From Desulfoferula mesophila (GTDB lineage: Bacteria > Desulfobacterota > Desulfarculia > Desulfarculales > Desulfarculaceae), in NCBI RefSeq assembly GCF_037076455.1, contig NZ_AP028679.1, forward strand, positions 387,501-451,500: 64,000 bases of DNA, given 5' to 3'. Below, piece by piece: positions 50,644-60,539 of this stretch (its first letter is position 1; the number at the start of each line of letters is the position of its first letter). Under the pieces are notes generated by a model. It was not told where the DNA came from. It saw only the letters and a list, made by a program, of their open reading frames with translations, and did no database searches. The position numbers were made by a program, and so were the translations under genes.

Positions 50644-52956
50644 CTAGCTCTTGTTCAGCTTCTCGAAGGCCCGGCTGAAGGCGTTGTTAAAGGGCTTGGG
50701 GGGCTCCGGGCGTTGGCCTTGCGGCCGGCGGGGCGGCCGGGAGCCCTTGCCCTTGCTGCGGGGCCGCCCCTGGCCGTCTCCGCTCTCGCGGCCGGTCAGG
50801 TCGGCGAAGGGGTCGCTCTTCATGGACAGCGACACCCGGCCCCGGCCCAGGTCCAGACCGATCACCACCACCTCCACCGTCTGGTGTACCTTGACCTCTT
50901 GGCGCGGGTCGCGCACGAAGTGGTCGGCCAGCTGGCTGATGTGCACCAGGCCGTCGTTGTGCACCCCCACGTCCACGAAGGCCCCGAAGTTGGTCACGTT
51001 GGTCACCACCCCGGGCAGGCGCATGCCCACCTGCAGGTCCTCCAGGGTGTGCACCCCCTCGGCAAAGGAAAAGACCTCGAAGCTCTCGCGGGGGTCGCGC
51101 CCCGGCTTGGCCAGCTCGGCCAGGATGTCGTTGATGGTGGGCAGGCCCACCTCCTCGCTCACGTAGGCCTCGGGCTTGATGCCCGCGCGCAGGCTCTGGT
51201 CGCGGATCAGGTCTTCCAGGCGGCAGGCCAGGTCGTGGGCCATCTTCTCCACCAGGGGGTAGGACTCCGGATGCACCGCCGAGGCGTCCAGGGGGTTGAC
51301 CCCGCCCTGGATGCGCACGAAGCCGGCCGCCTGCTCAAAGGCCTTGGGCCCCAGGCGCGGTACCTTGAGCAGCTCGCCGCGCTCTTTGAAAGGCCCGTTG
51401 GTCTCGCGGTGGGCCACGATGTTCTGGGCCAGGGCGGGCCCCAGGCCCGAGACCGCGGCCAACAGCTGGGGGCTGGCGGTGTTCACCTCCACCCCCACCG
51501 AGTTCACGCAGCTCACCACCACGTCGTCCAGGCTGCGCGAAAGCTGGCCTTGATCGATGTCGTGCTGGTACTGGCCCACCCCGATGGACTTGGGGTCGAT
51601 CTTGACCAGCTCGGACAAGGGATCGATGAGCCGGCGGCCGATGGACACCGCCCCGCGCACGGTCAGGTCCAGGTCCGGGAACTCCTGGCGGGCCACCTCC
51701 GAGGCGGAGTACACGCTGGCCCCGGCCTCGCTGACCATCACCACGACGACGTCCTTTAGCTCCAGCGAGCGCACCAGCTCCTCGGTCTCGCGGCTGGCGG
51801 TGCCGTTGCCCACGGCCACGGCCTCGATCTGGTAGGTCTCCACCAGGTGGCGCAGAGTGGCGGCCGCCTCCTGGCGGGCCCCCGCGCCCATGATGTGGAT
51901 CACCCCGTGGTGCAACAGGTCGCCCTGGCGGTTGAGGCAGACCACCTTGCAGCCGGTGCGGAAGCCGGGGTCCAGGGCCAACACCCGCTTGGGGCCCAGG
52001 GGCGCGGCCATCAGCAGCTCGCGCAGGTTCTCGGCAAAGACCCTCACCGCCTCTTCCTCGGCCCGCTTGCGCAGGGCCAGGCGCAGCTCCACCTCCATGG
52101 CCGGGCCCAGCAGGCGCTTGTACCCGTCGTCCACGGCCAGGCCCACCTGCTCGCCGCAGGGGTCCTCGGCCTTGACGAACATGGGGCGCAGGATGGCCAG
52201 GGCCTGATCCGGGTCCGGGGCGGCCCGCATGATCAGGTGGCCCTCCTTGGCCCCCCGGCGGATGGCCAGGATGCGGTGCCCGGCGGCGCCCGCCGCCGGT
52301 TCGCTGGCCTCGAAATAGTCCTTGAACTTGGCCCCCGCCTCCTCCTGGCCGGTGATGACCTTGCTGGAGAGGATGGCCCGCTCCTGGTACAGGGCGCGCA
52401 TGGCGGCGCGGGCCTCGCCGTTTTCGTTGACGATCTCGGCGATGATGTCCCGCGCCCCGGCCAGGGCCTCCCCCACGCCCTCCACCCCCTTTTCGGGGTC
52501 CACGTAGCCCTGGGCCTCGGCCAAGGGATCGGCGCCCGGCTCCTGGGCCAGGATGAACAGCGCCAGGGGCTCCAGGCCCTTTTCCTTGGCCATCATGGCC
52601 TTGGTGCGCCGCTTGGGCCTGAAGGGCAGGTACACGTCCTCCAGCTGGGCCATGGTGGGCGCTTCGTTGACCTTGGTTGTGAGCTCCGGGGTCAGCAGGT
52701 TGCGCTCCCCCAGGGACTTGAGGATGGCCTCGCGGCGGGCGTCCAACTCCTTGAGCTGGGTCAGGCGGTCGCGGATGGCGATGACCGCCACCTCGTCCAG
52801 GGAGCCGGTGGCCTCCTTGCGGTAGCGGGCGATGAAGGGCACGGTGGACCCTTCCTCCAACAGGGCGGCGGTGGCGCGCACCTGGCCCAGGCCCAGCTTA
52901 AGCTCGTCGGCTATTTGCGACAGGTTCTTTTCGGCGGCAGGGGGATTTTCGCTCAA
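50644..52956 (-). CDS. tex: Tex-like S1 RNA-binding transcription accessory protein
   Basis: The protein has 770 residues from TTG 52956 (GAAGGT upstream), the usual Tex length. An alternative TTG at 53040 adds 28 residues. The N-terminal Tex helix-turn-helix part has EEGSTVPFIARYRKEATGSLDEV. A YqgF/RNase H-like domain follows (RVLALDPGFRTGCKVVCLN), then HhH motifs (VNTASPQLLAAVSGLGPALAQNIVAHRE) and a C-terminal S1 domain (GVVTNVTNFGAFVDVGVHNDGLVHISQLA). The tail is basic and Pro-rich. It modulates transcription or RNA turnover. Confidence 0.95.
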   Translation of the reverse strand: MSENPPAAEKNLSQIADELKLGLGQVRATAALLEEGSTVPFIARYRKEATGSLDEVAVIAIRDRLTQLKELDARREAILKSLGERNLLTPELTTKVNEAPTMAQLEDVYLPFRPKRRTKAMMAKEKGLEPLALFILAQEPGADPLAEAQGYVDPEKGVEGVGEALAGARDIIAEIVNENGEARAAMRALYQERAILSSKVITGQEEAGAKFKDYFEASEPAAGAAGHRILAIRRGAKEGHLIMRAAPDPDQALAILRPMFVKAEDPCGEQVGLAVDDGYKRLLGPAMEVELRLALRKRAEEEAVRVFAENLRELLMAAPLGPKRVLALDPGFRTGCKVVCLNRQGDLLHHGVIHIMGAGARQEAAATLRHLVETYQIEAVAVGNGTASRETEELVRSLELKDVVVVMVSEAGASVYSASEVARQEFPDLDLTVRGAVSIGRRLIDPLSELVKIDPKSIGVGQYQHDIDQGQLSRSLDDVVVSCVNSVGVEVNTASPQLLAAVSGLGPALAQNIVAHRETNGPFKERGELLKVPRLGPKAFEQAAGFVRIQGGVNPLDASAVHPESYPLVEKMAHDLACRLEDLIRDQSLRAGIKPEAYVSEEVGLPTINDILAELAKPGRDPRESFEVFSFAEGVHTLEDLQVGMRLPGVVTNVTNFGAFVDVGVHNDGLVHISQLADHFVRDPRQEVKVHQTVEVVVIGLDLGRGRVSLSMKSDPFADLTGRESGDGQGRPRSKGKGSRPPRRPQGQRPEPPKPFNNAFSRAFEKLNKS

Positions 52957-53074
52957 TGAAATATTACCTTCACTTTGGGAAACGGGGTTGGGGCCAGGGG
53001 ACGAGTCTGGATTAATAACCGCATAGCGCCCCGCTTGCAAGCCCTTTGCGGCCTCCGGCCGGTCTAAAAAGATC

Positions 53075-53098
53075 GCGGCCGCCCCGGGGGACGGCCGC
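53075..53098 (-). terminator. Terminator of the pst-phoU operon
   Basis: GCGGCCG/CGGCCGC stem (with extra G-C and G-U pairs inside), then GATCTTTTTA on the minus strand. Confidence 0.7.
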
Positions 53099-53122
53099 GC
53101 TTGGTTTGGCTGGGAAAGATTG

Positions 53123-53809
53123 TCAGGCCTGGCCCGCCGCGATGCCCTTCTTGCCGCCGTGGCGGATGATGCGGCCCTCCACCAGGTACACCACTTCCTC
53201 GGCCACGTTGGTGGCTTCGTCGCCGATGCGCTCCAAATGGCGGCTGGCCAGGACCAGCTCCACCCCCCGGCGGATGACCCGGCGTTCCTCGGTCATCCAG
53301 GCGATCATCTCCTCCAGGAAGGTGCGGCACAGGTGGTCCAGCTCGTCGTCGCGGGCCAACACCGCCTCGGCCTTGGCCACGTCCTCGGCCACGAAGGCGT
53401 CCAGGCAGGTCTTGGCCATCTCGCGGGCGATGTCGCCCATGGCCACCAGGGTGGCCGGGGTGTCGCTGGGGCTCATCTCGGCCAGGACGTCCACCCGCTG
53501 GGCCAGGTTCACGGCCTGGTCGCCCATGCGCTCCAGGAAGCTGGTTATCTTGATGACCGCCGAGAGGAAGCGCAGGTCCACGGCCACCGGCTGCTGGGTG
53601 GCCAACAGGCTGATGCAGCGTTCCTCGATCTCGTTTTGCATCAAATCGATGCGCCGGTCGCCTTGGATAACGGTCTGGGCCAGGGCCCGGTTGCGCTTGA
53701 CCAGAGCCTGGGTGGCGGTGTACACGGCTTCCTCGGCCCGGCCGGCCATTTTCAAAAGGTCTTCCTTGACCTCTTGCATGCGACGATGAAAATACGATAG
53801 CCCTTGCAT
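53123..53809 (-). CDS. phoU: Phosphate transport regulator PhoU
   Basis: This 228-residue protein has two three-helix bundles with the PhoU metal-binding acidic motifs: ALVKRNRALAQTVIQGDRRIDLMQNEIEERC and FLERMGDQAVNLAQRV, then the second repeat ERIGDEATNVAEEVVYLV. It links PstSCAB occupancy to PhoR signalling. It is last gene of the pst operon; phoR/phoB are not in the window. Confidence 0.95.
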   Translation of the reverse strand: MQGLSYFHRRMQEVKEDLLKMAGRAEEAVYTATQALVKRNRALAQTVIQGDRRIDLMQNEIEERCISLLATQQPVAVDLRFLSAVIKITSFLERMGDQAVNLAQRVDVLAEMSPSDTPATLVAMGDIAREMAKTCLDAFVAEDVAKAEAVLARDDELDHLCRTFLEEMIAWMTEERRVIRRGVELVLASRHLERIGDEATNVAEEVVYLVEGRIIRHGGKKGIAAGQA

Positions 53810-53833
53810 GAATTATTTCTCCACAGGAGCGGT

Positions 53834-54649
53834 CTAACCAAAGCGGCCGGTGATGTAGTGCTCGGTCTGTTCCTTCTGGGGCTTGGTGAAAATACCCTCG
53901 GTGGGGCCCATTTCCACCAAACGGCCCATGTAGAAAAAGGCTGTGTCGTCGCTGACCCGGGCTGCTTGCTGCATGTTGTGAGTAACGATTATAACAGTAT
54001 AGCTTTGCTTGAGTTCCTTGACCAACTCCTCTATGCGGCTGGTGGCGATGGGGTCCAGGGCGCTGGTGGGCTCGTCCATCAAAAGCACCTCGGGCGACAT
54101 GGCGATGGCCCGGGCGATGCACAGGCGCTGCTGCTGCCCGCCGGAGAGACCCAGGGCGCTCTGGTGCAGGATGTCCTTCACCTCGTCCCACAGGGCGGCG
54201 GACTTGAGCGATCGCTCCACGATCTGGTCCAGGTTCTTGGCTTCCTTCAGGCCGTGCAGGCGCGGCCCGTAGGCCACGTTGTTGTAGATGGTCTTGGGGA
54301 AGGGGTTGGGCTTTTGGAAGACCATGCCCACCCGGCGGCGCACGTCCACCGGGTCCACCTGGGGATCGTAGAGGTTGATGTCCTCGAACAAAAGCTCCCC
54401 CTCCACCTTGGTGCCGGGGATCAGCTCGTTCATGCGGTTGAGTAGGCGCAAGAAGGTGGACTTGCCGCAGCCCGAGGGGCCGATGAGGGCGGTCACCTGG
54501 TTGCGCTTGACGGTCATGTTGATGTCGGTCAAGGCCTGGAAATCACCGTAATAGAAGTTCAGACCCCTGACTTCGATGATGGGTCTTTCGGGAACGCCGG
54601 AAGGTTCCGTCGGCGCTTTCAGGTTTTGCGCGGCGCTGGTCTTTACCAT
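53834..54649 (-). CDS. pstB: Phosphate ABC transporter ATP-binding protein
   Basis: The 271 residues include Walker [34 protein letters not shown] (typical PstB Q-loop), signature LSGGQQQRL, Walker [13 protein letters not shown] and [12 protein letters not shown]. It drives high-affinity phosphate import. Its start overlaps the pstA end by seven bases. Confidence 0.97.
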   Translation of the reverse strand: MVKTSAAQNLKAPTEPSGVPERPIIEVRGLNFYYGDFQALTDINMTVKRNQVTALIGPSGCGKSTFLRLLNRMNELIPGTKVEGELLFEDINLYDPQVDPVDVRRRVGMVFQKPNPFPKTIYNNVAYGPRLHGLKEAKNLDQIVERSLKSAALWDEVKDILHQSALGLSGGQQQRLCIARAIAMSPEVLLMDEPTSALDPIATSRIEELVKELKQSYTVIIVTHNMQQAARVSDDTAFFYMGRLVEMGPTEGIFTKPQKEQTEHYITGRFG

Positions 54650-55512
54650 TTTTTGGTCTTTCGCATGCGGGTGCGGATAATGATGGCCACCAGGGACAGG
54701 CCCAGCACCATGCTGATCAAAACCAGCACCGTGCCGTATTGCAGGGGCCGGGTCTGCTCTATGTGGGTCCCGGCCGTTGCCAACACGTAGATGTGATAGG
54801 GCAGGGCCATTACGGTGTCCAGGGGCGAACGGGGCAGGCCCACGGTGAAGAAGGTGGCCGCGGTGAACATGATGGGCGCGGTTTCCCCGGCCGCCCGGCC
54901 GATGCCCAGGATGGAGCCGGTGAGGATGCCGGGCAGGGCGGCGGGCAGCACCACCTTGCGGATGGTCTGCCAGCGGGTGGCCCCCAGGCCCAGGGAGGCC
55001 TCGCGGAAGGTGCTGGGCACCTGGCGAAGCGCCTCCTCGCTGGCCCCGATCACGGTGGGCAGGATCAACAGGCCCAGGGTGAGGGAACCGGCGGCGATGG
55101 AGATGCCCAGGTGGAAGTAGCCCACGAACAGGGCCAGGCCGAACAGGCCGAAGACCACGCTGGGAACCCCGGCCAGGTTTTGGATGCCCAGGCGCACGAT
55201 CCTCAGCGCCTTGCCGTCGGTGGCGTACTCGCTGAGATACACCGCCGCGGCCACCCCCAGGGGCAGGGCCACCAGGATGGCCCCCACCGTGAGGTAGAGG
55301 GTGCCCATGATGGCCGGGAAGATGCCGCCGGCGGTCATGGAGTCCTTGGGAGCCGCGGTAAGGAACTCCCAGCTGATGGCGCCGATGCCGTGGATGAACA
55401 CGTAGAGCAGGATGCCGCCCAGGGTCGCCAGCACCGTGAGCATGAGCAGGCGGAACAGGCCGAAGGCCAGGGTTTGGCTGAGGTGGCGCGAGGCCAGGGA
55501 GTGGCGGATCAT
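54643..55512 (-). CDS. pstA: Phosphate ABC transporter permease PstA
   Basis: This 289-residue protein has about six membrane helices. The EAA-type loop is [40 protein letters not shown], followed by [16 protein letters not shown]. The ATG at 55512 overlaps the pstC end (ATGA). It forms the membrane channel with PstC. Confidence 0.95.
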   Translation of the reverse strand: MIRHSLASRHLSQTLAFGLFRLLMLTVLATLGGILLYVFIHGIGAISWEFLTAAPKDSMTAGGIFPAIMGTLYLTVGAILVALPLGVAAAVYLSEYATDGKALRIVRLGIQNLAGVPSVVFGLFGLALFVGYFHLGISIAAGSLTLGLLILPTVIGASEEALRQVPSTFREASLGLGATRWQTIRKVVLPAALPGILTGSILGIGRAAGETAPIMFTAATFFTVGLPRSPLDTVMALPYHIYVLATAGTHIEQTRPLQYGTVLVLISMVLGLSLVAIIIRTRMRKTKKW

Positions 55513-56477
55513 AAGGTGGCCGCTCCTCTCTGTTGGAAGCGGCGGCTGATGTAGGCGGCCACCAGGTTGAAGCCCAGGGTGAGCAAGAACAGCACGATGC
55601 CGATGGCGAACAGGGCGTGGTAGTGCTCGGAGCCGAAAGGCGTCTCGCCCATCTCGGCGGCGATGGTGGCGGGCAGGGGGCGCACCGAGTCGAAGATGCT
55701 GCCGGGGATCTGGGCGGCGCCGCCGGCCACCATCAACACCACCATGGTCTCGCCCATGGCCCGGCTCATGCCCAGGATGGTGCCGGTGCCGATGCCGGAC
55801 ATGGCTCCGGGCACCACCACCCTGGTCAGGGTTTCCAGGCGGGTGGCTCCCAGGGCCAGGGAGGCCTCCACCAGATCCTTGGGCACCGCGTGCAGGGCGT
55901 CCTCGGCGATGGAGGTGATGGTGGGGATGGCCATGATGGCCAGCATGATGGAGGCGTTGAGCACGTTGAGCCCGGTGGGGATGTCCCACCATTGCTGCAT
56001 CAGCGGGGCGATGACCACCATGCCCACGAAGCCCAGCACCACCGAAGGCAGGCTGGCCAGCAGCTCCACCGCCGGCTTGAGGATCTCCCTGGTGCGGTGG
56101 CCGGCCACCTCGCCCAGATACAGGGCCGCCCCCACGCCCAGGGGCACGGCGATGGCCGAGGAGATGACCGTTACCGCCACCGACCCGGCGATCAGGGGCA
56201 GGATGCCGAAGTCGGGCGGATCGTAGGTGGGGTACCAGAAGTCGCCGAAAAGGAAGTCCTTGACGCTGACCGTGGAGAAGAGGCCCAAGCCCTCTTTGAA
56301 CAAGAACAGGACGATCAGCCCCATGATAATGACCGAGAAGAAACCGGACGCCACGAACAGGCGCTTGATGCGCGCCTCTTGCACGGTGCTGGTCACCTTG
56401 CGTTTGGTCAATGGGGCGACGGCCACCGGCGGAGCGTTGTCTCCGGTGATGGCCTGGGCCTGGGGAACTTGCAACAT
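55509..56477 (-). CDS. pstC: Phosphate ABC transporter permease PstC
   Basis: The protein has 322 residues from ATG 56477 (AAGGA upstream); a GTG at 56501 is an alternative. It has six helices with [60 protein letters not shown] and [17 protein letters not shown]. It is preceded by a three-half-site Pho box. Confidence 0.95.
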   Translation of the reverse strand: MLQVPQAQAITGDNAPPVAVAPLTKRKVTSTVQEARIKRLFVASGFFSVIIMGLIVLFLFKEGLGLFSTVSVKDFLFGDFWYPTYDPPDFGILPLIAGSVAVTVISSAIAVPLGVGAALYLGEVAGHRTREILKPAVELLASLPSVVLGFVGMVVIAPLMQQWWDIPTGLNVLNASIMLAIMAIPTITSIAEDALHAVPKDLVEASLALGATRLETLTRVVVPGAMSGIGTGTILGMSRAMGETMVVLMVAGGAAQIPGSIFDSVRPLPATIAAEMGETPFGSEHYHALFAIGIVLFLLTLGFNLVAAYISRRFQQRGAATL

Positions 56478-56543
56478 CGCATTACATCCTTGGTGAAGCA
56501 CAATGACTTACGGCTAAATGTAATGCGCGGATATTTCCTTGGG

Positions 56544-56572
56544 GTGACTGGAATGTTACAGAGATGTGACAA
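56544..56572 (-). promoter_or_regulatory. Pho box upstream of pstC
   Basis: Three 7-base half-sites lie at an exact 11-base period (plus strand GTGACTG, GTTACAG, GTGACAA with 4-base spacers). On the coding strand these read TTGTCAC, CTGTAAC, CAGTCAC, close to the PhoB consensus CTGTCAT. The distance to the pstC ATG is about 67 bases. Confidence 0.75.
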
Positions 56573-56607
56573 AGAGGGGCCCGCGAGGGAAAATGACGGC
56601 CCAAAAA

Positions 56608-56639
56608 AGCGCCCCCGGCCCTCCGGGGCCGGGGGCGCT
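56608..56639 (-). terminator. Intrinsic terminator of porin 1
   Basis: A perfect 14-bp stem (AGCGCCCCCGGCCC / GGGCCGGGGGCGCT) then six Ts on the minus strand. Confidence 0.93.
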
Positions 56640-56650
56640 GGAGTGTTTGG

Positions 56651-57922
56651 CTAGAACTTGAAGATAGTATTGACGAAAATGGTCTGGGACTTGTTGGTCG
56701 CCCCGGGGATGTTGGCGTCGTCCGGCTCGGTGTTGTAATAGGTGACCTGCAGCTTGCCGTACTTCCACATCTGGTACTCGCCTTCCAGCTGCCAGCCCTT
56801 GCGGTTTACATAACCGGAGTCGCTGTCGGCGATGAAGCCCGGGGTGGCGTTGGCCTCCACGTCCTTGTACAGAACCAGGAACTTGAACTTGTCGTAGGTG
56901 ACAAAGCCGGCCACGCCATAGCCGCTGTCCTTGTCCTGGTAGGGGCCGGAGGAATCGGCGTTTTGCACGTACTGGCCCCACATGCCCACCGAACCCTTGG
57001 GCGAGAACTTGAAGGCGGCCTGGGCGAACACGTCCCACACCTGGTAATTGGTGGTGCGCGTCTCGCCGTTTTCCGTATAGGTGGGGGTGCCGTGCAGGTT
57101 GGGGGGCAAATCGCCCGGATCACCCAGGTTGCCCCAGGCGGTGTAGCCCGCCGTGCCCACCAATGAAAAGGCCCCCGCTCTGCCCTTGATGCCGGCCTGG
57201 GCGGCCGGAGCGTAATCGTTGCTGCTCCAATCGCCGGGCTGGTTCACGGTCATGAAGGACGCGTTGATAAAGGGCCGCCAGTCGCCGCCCTTGTTGAAGG
57301 TGTAGTTGATGAACGCGCCCTCGGGAACCACGTCGGAGTCCCAGATGACCTTGGTGGTGACAAAGGGCTGGGGCACCTTGCCGAAGCTGAAGGTGAACGC
57401 CTTGTCGGGAACCAGGGAGGGAGTCCACTTCACGTAGGCCTCATCGATGCCCCAAGTGGTGTATTCCCCGAAGTAATTGCCCATGGTCACGTTGGTGCTG
57501 GTCGGGTCGTCGTCGCTGCCCAAGGTCATGCGCATGCCCAGTTCCACGTCTTCGTTGATCTGGCTGCGCGCCCCGAAGCGCAGGCGCACCCGGAACCGGT
57601 CCTTGTCACTCTTGCTGGTGGGCACCCCGTCGAGGGTGGTTTCGTCATAGGTGGTGTGCTCGTAGCGGAAACGCACGTCGCCGAAAAAAGTGATGCGCTC
57701 GGCCCATGCGGGCAACTTGCTGGTGGCGGCGGCCTGGACCGCTTGTTGCTGCTGTTGCTGTTGTTGCCGGACCTGGCCCAACTCGGCCTTCATTTGGTTT
57801 AGGGTCTGCTCCATGGCCTTGATCTTGGCTTCCAGCTCCGCCTGGGTGGCGGCGAACGCCCCGGCCGAAGGCAGCATGGTGAGCCCCAAAACCAAGGCAA
57901 TGGTCATCAAAAGCCTTTTCAT
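56651..57922 (-). CDS. Outer-membrane porin, paralog 1
   Basis: The protein has 423 residues from ATG 57922; an in-frame GTG at 57931 has better ribosome-binding-site spacing. A signal peptide (KRLLMTIALVLGLTMLPSAGAFA) is followed by a trimerising coiled coil (ATQAELEAKIKAMEQTLNQM) and a Gln run. A beta-barrel with alternating aromatic strands follows and ends in Phe (TIFVNTIFKF). It is clearly homologous to the next porin. Its place inside the pst cluster suggests an anion or phosphate porin under Pho control. Confidence 0.85.
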   Translation of the reverse strand: MKRLLMTIALVLGLTMLPSAGAFAATQAELEAKIKAMEQTLNQMKAELGQVRQQQQQQQQAVQAAATSKLPAWAERITFFGDVRFRYEHTTYDETTLDGVPTSKSDKDRFRVRLRFGARSQINEDVELGMRMTLGSDDDPTSTNVTMGNYFGEYTTWGIDEAYVKWTPSLVPDKAFTFSFGKVPQPFVTTKVIWDSDVVPEGAFINYTFNKGGDWRPFINASFMTVNQPGDWSSNDYAPAAQAGIKGRAGAFSLVGTAGYTAWGNLGDPGDLPPNLHGTPTYTENGETRTTNYQVWDVFAQAAFKFSPKGSVGMWGQYVQNADSSGPYQDKDSGYGVAGFVTYDKFKFLVLYKDVEANATPGFIADSDSGYVNRKGWQLEGEYQMWKYGKLQVTYYNTEPDDANIPGATNKSQTIFVNTIFKF

Positions 57923-58015
57923 GCTTGCCACTGCTCCCTCCTCCCGCTTTTGCGTGCCATTTCCAGTATGAACAACGTGAAATCGAAGTGCTAGGTTGAA
58001 ATGTAACCGTACCGC

Positions 58016-58047
58016 CATCTAGTTGTGCCGATATTCACAACTAGATG
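58016..58047. promoter_or_regulatory. Perfect 12-bp inverted repeat upstream of porin 1
   Basis: CATCTAGTTGTG, eight bases, CACAACTAGATG, about 95 bases upstream of the porin start. It has no T-run on either side, so an operator or leader hairpin is more likely than a terminator. Apart from this and the terminator at 58145, the gap 57923-58226 holds nothing I recognise. Confidence 0.6.
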
Positions 58048-58144
58048 AGGCCATGATGCCAAAAGGGAGCGGGCGGCGTCAAGGTGCAAAAAACGTTATC
58101 AAATGACGGCGAGCTCGGGCCTGCGGGGGAGGGGGCAAAAAGAT

Positions 58145-58169
58145 GGCCTGGGGCGCGGGGCCCCAGGCC
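58145..58169 (-). terminator. Intrinsic terminator of porin 2
   Basis: A perfect 10-bp stem GGCCTGGGGC/GCCCCAGGCC then ATCTTTTT on the minus strand. Confidence 0.9.
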
Positions 58170-58226
58170 TGGGTCCGAAGAGGGATGCGGCAGGTTGGGT
58201 GGGCGCCGCGATCCCTGGGTGGGTGC

Positions 58227-59504
58227 TTAGAACTTGAAGATAAAGTCCGCGAAGAAGGTCTGGGACGGGTTGGTGGCCCCGGGGATGTTCTCCTCGACGG
58301 GCTCGGTGTCGTACCAGCTCAACTGCACCTTGCCGTACTTCCACATCTGGTAGCTGGCCGAGAGCACATAACCCTTGCGGTTGACGTAGCCGGAGTCGCT
58401 GTCGGCGATGAAGCCGGGGCTCGCGTTGGCTTCCACGTACTTGTACCAGGCGTTGAAGCCGAACTTGCAGTACTTGACGCCGGCGCCGGCGCCCCAACCG
58501 GTGTCCTGGTCCTGCCAGGGACCGTCAGCCGACTGGTTGACCAGGTAGTGGCCCCAAGCGAACACGGAACCCTGCTTGTTGAACTTGTAGTCGGCCTTGG
58601 CGTAGATGTCCCACACCGCGAAGTTGCTGATCCGGGTTTCGCCGTCGCCCTGGGTCCAGGTGGGGTTGCCGTTGGTGTCGGGGGGCACGTCGCCCGCGTC
58701 GCCCAGATTGCCCCAGGAGGTGTAGGCGGTCTCGGCCTTCAGACCGAAGGCGCCGACCTTACCCTTGATGCCGAGCTGGCCGGCCGGGGCGTATACGTTC
58801 TGGCCCCAGGTACCGGTCTGCTCCACGGTCATGTAGGAGCCCAACACGTAAGGCTGCCAGGAGCCGCCCTTGTTGAAGGTCCATTGGGCAAAGGCGCCCT
58901 CGGGCACCACGTCGCCGTCCCAGATGACCTTGGAGGTCATGAAGGGCTGGGGCACCTTGCCGAACTCGAACATGAAGGCCTTTTGGGGCACGAAACTCGG
59001 GGTCCACTTGACGTAAGCCTGGTCCAGGCCCCACTTGCTGTACTCGCCAAAGTAGTTGCCCATGGTCTGGTTGGTGCTGGTGGCGTCGGCGTCGGCGCCG
59101 GTCACCATGCGCATGCCCAGCTCAACGTCGTCGCTGATCTGGCTGCGCACGCCGAAGCGCAGGCGCACCCGGAAGCGATCCTTGCCGTCCTTGGATTTGC
59201 CGTTGAGGTTGCTGTAGCTGGTGGCCTCGTAACGGAAACGGGTGTCGCCGAAGAAGGTCATGCGCTCCACCCAACCGGGCAGCTTGCTGGTCGCGGCGAC
59301 TTCCACCGCCTTCTGCTGTTGAACCTGAGTAGTCTGAACTTGTTTGAGCTGGCTCTTCATTTCATTGAGAGTCTGCTCCATCATCTTGATCTTGGCCTCG
59401 AGCTCGGCCTGGGTGGCCGCGCTGGCCGGCGCCGCCGACCAAAGGCCGATGGCCATCGTAGCCGCCATAAACATGGCTCCGGCTACCTTGCCAACTCCTT
59501 TCAT
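58227..59504 (-). CDS. Outer-membrane porin, paralog 2
   Basis: This 425-residue protein begins at ATG 59504 with AAGGAGAGG upstream. The architecture is the same as paralog 1: signal peptide, ATQAELEAKIKMMEQTLNEM coiled coil, KLPGWVERMTFFGDTRFRYEA, DRFRVRLRFGVRSQISDDVELGMRM, GKVPQPFMTSKVIWDGDVVPEGAF, and terminal FFADFIFKF. The two porins share long stretches, which indicates a tandem duplication. It sits directly downstream of pstS. Confidence 0.87.
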   Translation of the reverse strand: MKGVGKVAGAMFMAATMAIGLWSAAPASAATQAELEAKIKMMEQTLNEMKSQLKQVQTTQVQQQKAVEVAATSKLPGWVERMTFFGDTRFRYEATSYSNLNGKSKDGKDRFRVRLRFGVRSQISDDVELGMRMVTGADADATSTNQTMGNYFGEYSKWGLDQAYVKWTPSFVPQKAFMFEFGKVPQPFMTSKVIWDGDVVPEGAFAQWTFNKGGSWQPYVLGSYMTVEQTGTWGQNVYAPAGQLGIKGKVGAFGLKAETAYTSWGNLGDAGDVPPDTNGNPTWTQGDGETRISNFAVWDIYAKADYKFNKQGSVFAWGHYLVNQSADGPWQDQDTGWGAGAGVKYCKFGFNAWYKYVEANASPGFIADSDSGYVNRKGYVLSASYQMWKYGKVQLSWYDTEPVEENIPGATNPSQTFFADFIFKF

Positions 59505-59578
59505 GTTCTAGCCTCTCCTTTCGGGTTGTTTAGCGTCGCCGGCGCCCCGTGGGGAGCACCGGCTGGGGGTTGGTGAAA

Positions 59579-59604
59579 CCCGCGGCCCGGCCAAGGGCCG
59601 CGGG
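59579..59604 (-). terminator. Terminator or attenuator after pstS
   Basis: A perfect 10-bp stem CCCGCGGCCC/GGGCCGCGGG is followed only by GTTTCACC on the minus strand. It may let part of transcription continue into the porin genes. Confidence 0.65.
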
Positions 59605-59623
59605 CTATTTCATGAAGGGATGC

Positions 59624-60457
59624 TTACTTGACGGCTACGAAGCCCTCTTCCACGGCGATCTTCTGACCCTCGGGGCTCATCACGAACTCGATGAACTTGG
59701 CCACTTGGCCCTTGGGCTTGCTCTGGGTGAACATGTACAGGCCGCGGGCGATGGGGTAGGTCTTGTCCATGGCGGTCTTGGCGCTGGCCTTGACGCCGTT
59801 GACGGTCAGGCCCTTGAGCTTGTCGTTGAGGTAGCCGATGCCCACGTAGCCGATGGCGTACTTGTTGCCGGCCACGGCCTGGGCCACGGCGCCGTTGCTG
59901 GCCTGCAGCTGCGCGTCGGGGCGCACGCGGGTCTTCTTGCCCAGCACGTGGTGGTTCCACACCTCGAAGGTGCCGCTGGAGCTGTCGCGGCTGATCACCA
60001 CGATGGTCTTGTCCTGGCCGCCGACGGCCTTCCAGTTCTTGACCTTGCCGGTGTAGATGTCCTTAAGCTGGGCGATGGTCAGGTTGGTAATCGGGTTGGA
60101 CGGGTTGACCACCGGCACGATGCAGTCCAGGGCCACGGTGAACTTCTGGGGGTTCTCGCCCTTTTCCTTGGCCAGCTTGATCTCTTTGGCCTTCATGTCG
60201 CGGCTGGCGTCGCCGATGTCGGCGGTGCCGTCGATCACGGACTTGATGCCGTCGCCGCTGCCGGTGCCGGCCACGCTGATGCGCACGCCGGGGTTCTTCT
60301 TCATGTAGACCTCGGCCGCCTTCTGGGCGATGGGCAGCACGGTGGTGGAGCCGGTAATGGTAATGGTGTCGTCGGCTTGCGCCGCGCTGGCGCCCATCAT
60401 CAGGGCCGCGCCCAGGGCCAGGCCCAGCAGGCCTTTGGCCAAGTTGCCTTTTTTCAT
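59624..60457 (-). CDS. pstS: Phosphate-binding periplasmic protein PstS
   Basis: The protein has 277 residues. The ATG at 60457 has AAGGAGG upstream. Signal peptide (GLLGLALGAALMMGASAAQA), then ITITGSTTVLPIAQKAAEVYMKKNPGV, GTGSGDGIKSVIDGTADIGDASRDMK and ISRDSSSGTFEVWNHHVL, the phosphate-binding residues of PstS-type proteins. It captures phosphate for PstCAB. It is controlled by the Pho box at 60540. Confidence 0.96.
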   Translation of the reverse strand: MKKGNLAKGLLGLALGAALMMGASAAQADDTITITGSTTVLPIAQKAAEVYMKKNPGVRISVAGTGSGDGIKSVIDGTADIGDASRDMKAKEIKLAKEKGENPQKFTVALDCIVPVVNPSNPITNLTIAQLKDIYTGKVKNWKAVGGQDKTIVVISRDSSSGTFEVWNHHVLGKKTRVRPDAQLQASNGAVAQAVAGNKYAIGYVGIGYLNDKLKGLTVNGVKASAKTAMDKTYPIARGLYMFTQSKPKGQVAKFIEFVMSPEGQKIAVEEGFVAVK

Positions 60458-60539
60458 GGCTTGTCTTTCCTCCTTGAGTACACGTGTATGCGGCCGTGCC
60501 TTGTGCACGGTGTTACGCTCTTTCCTTGGGCAGGATGTT

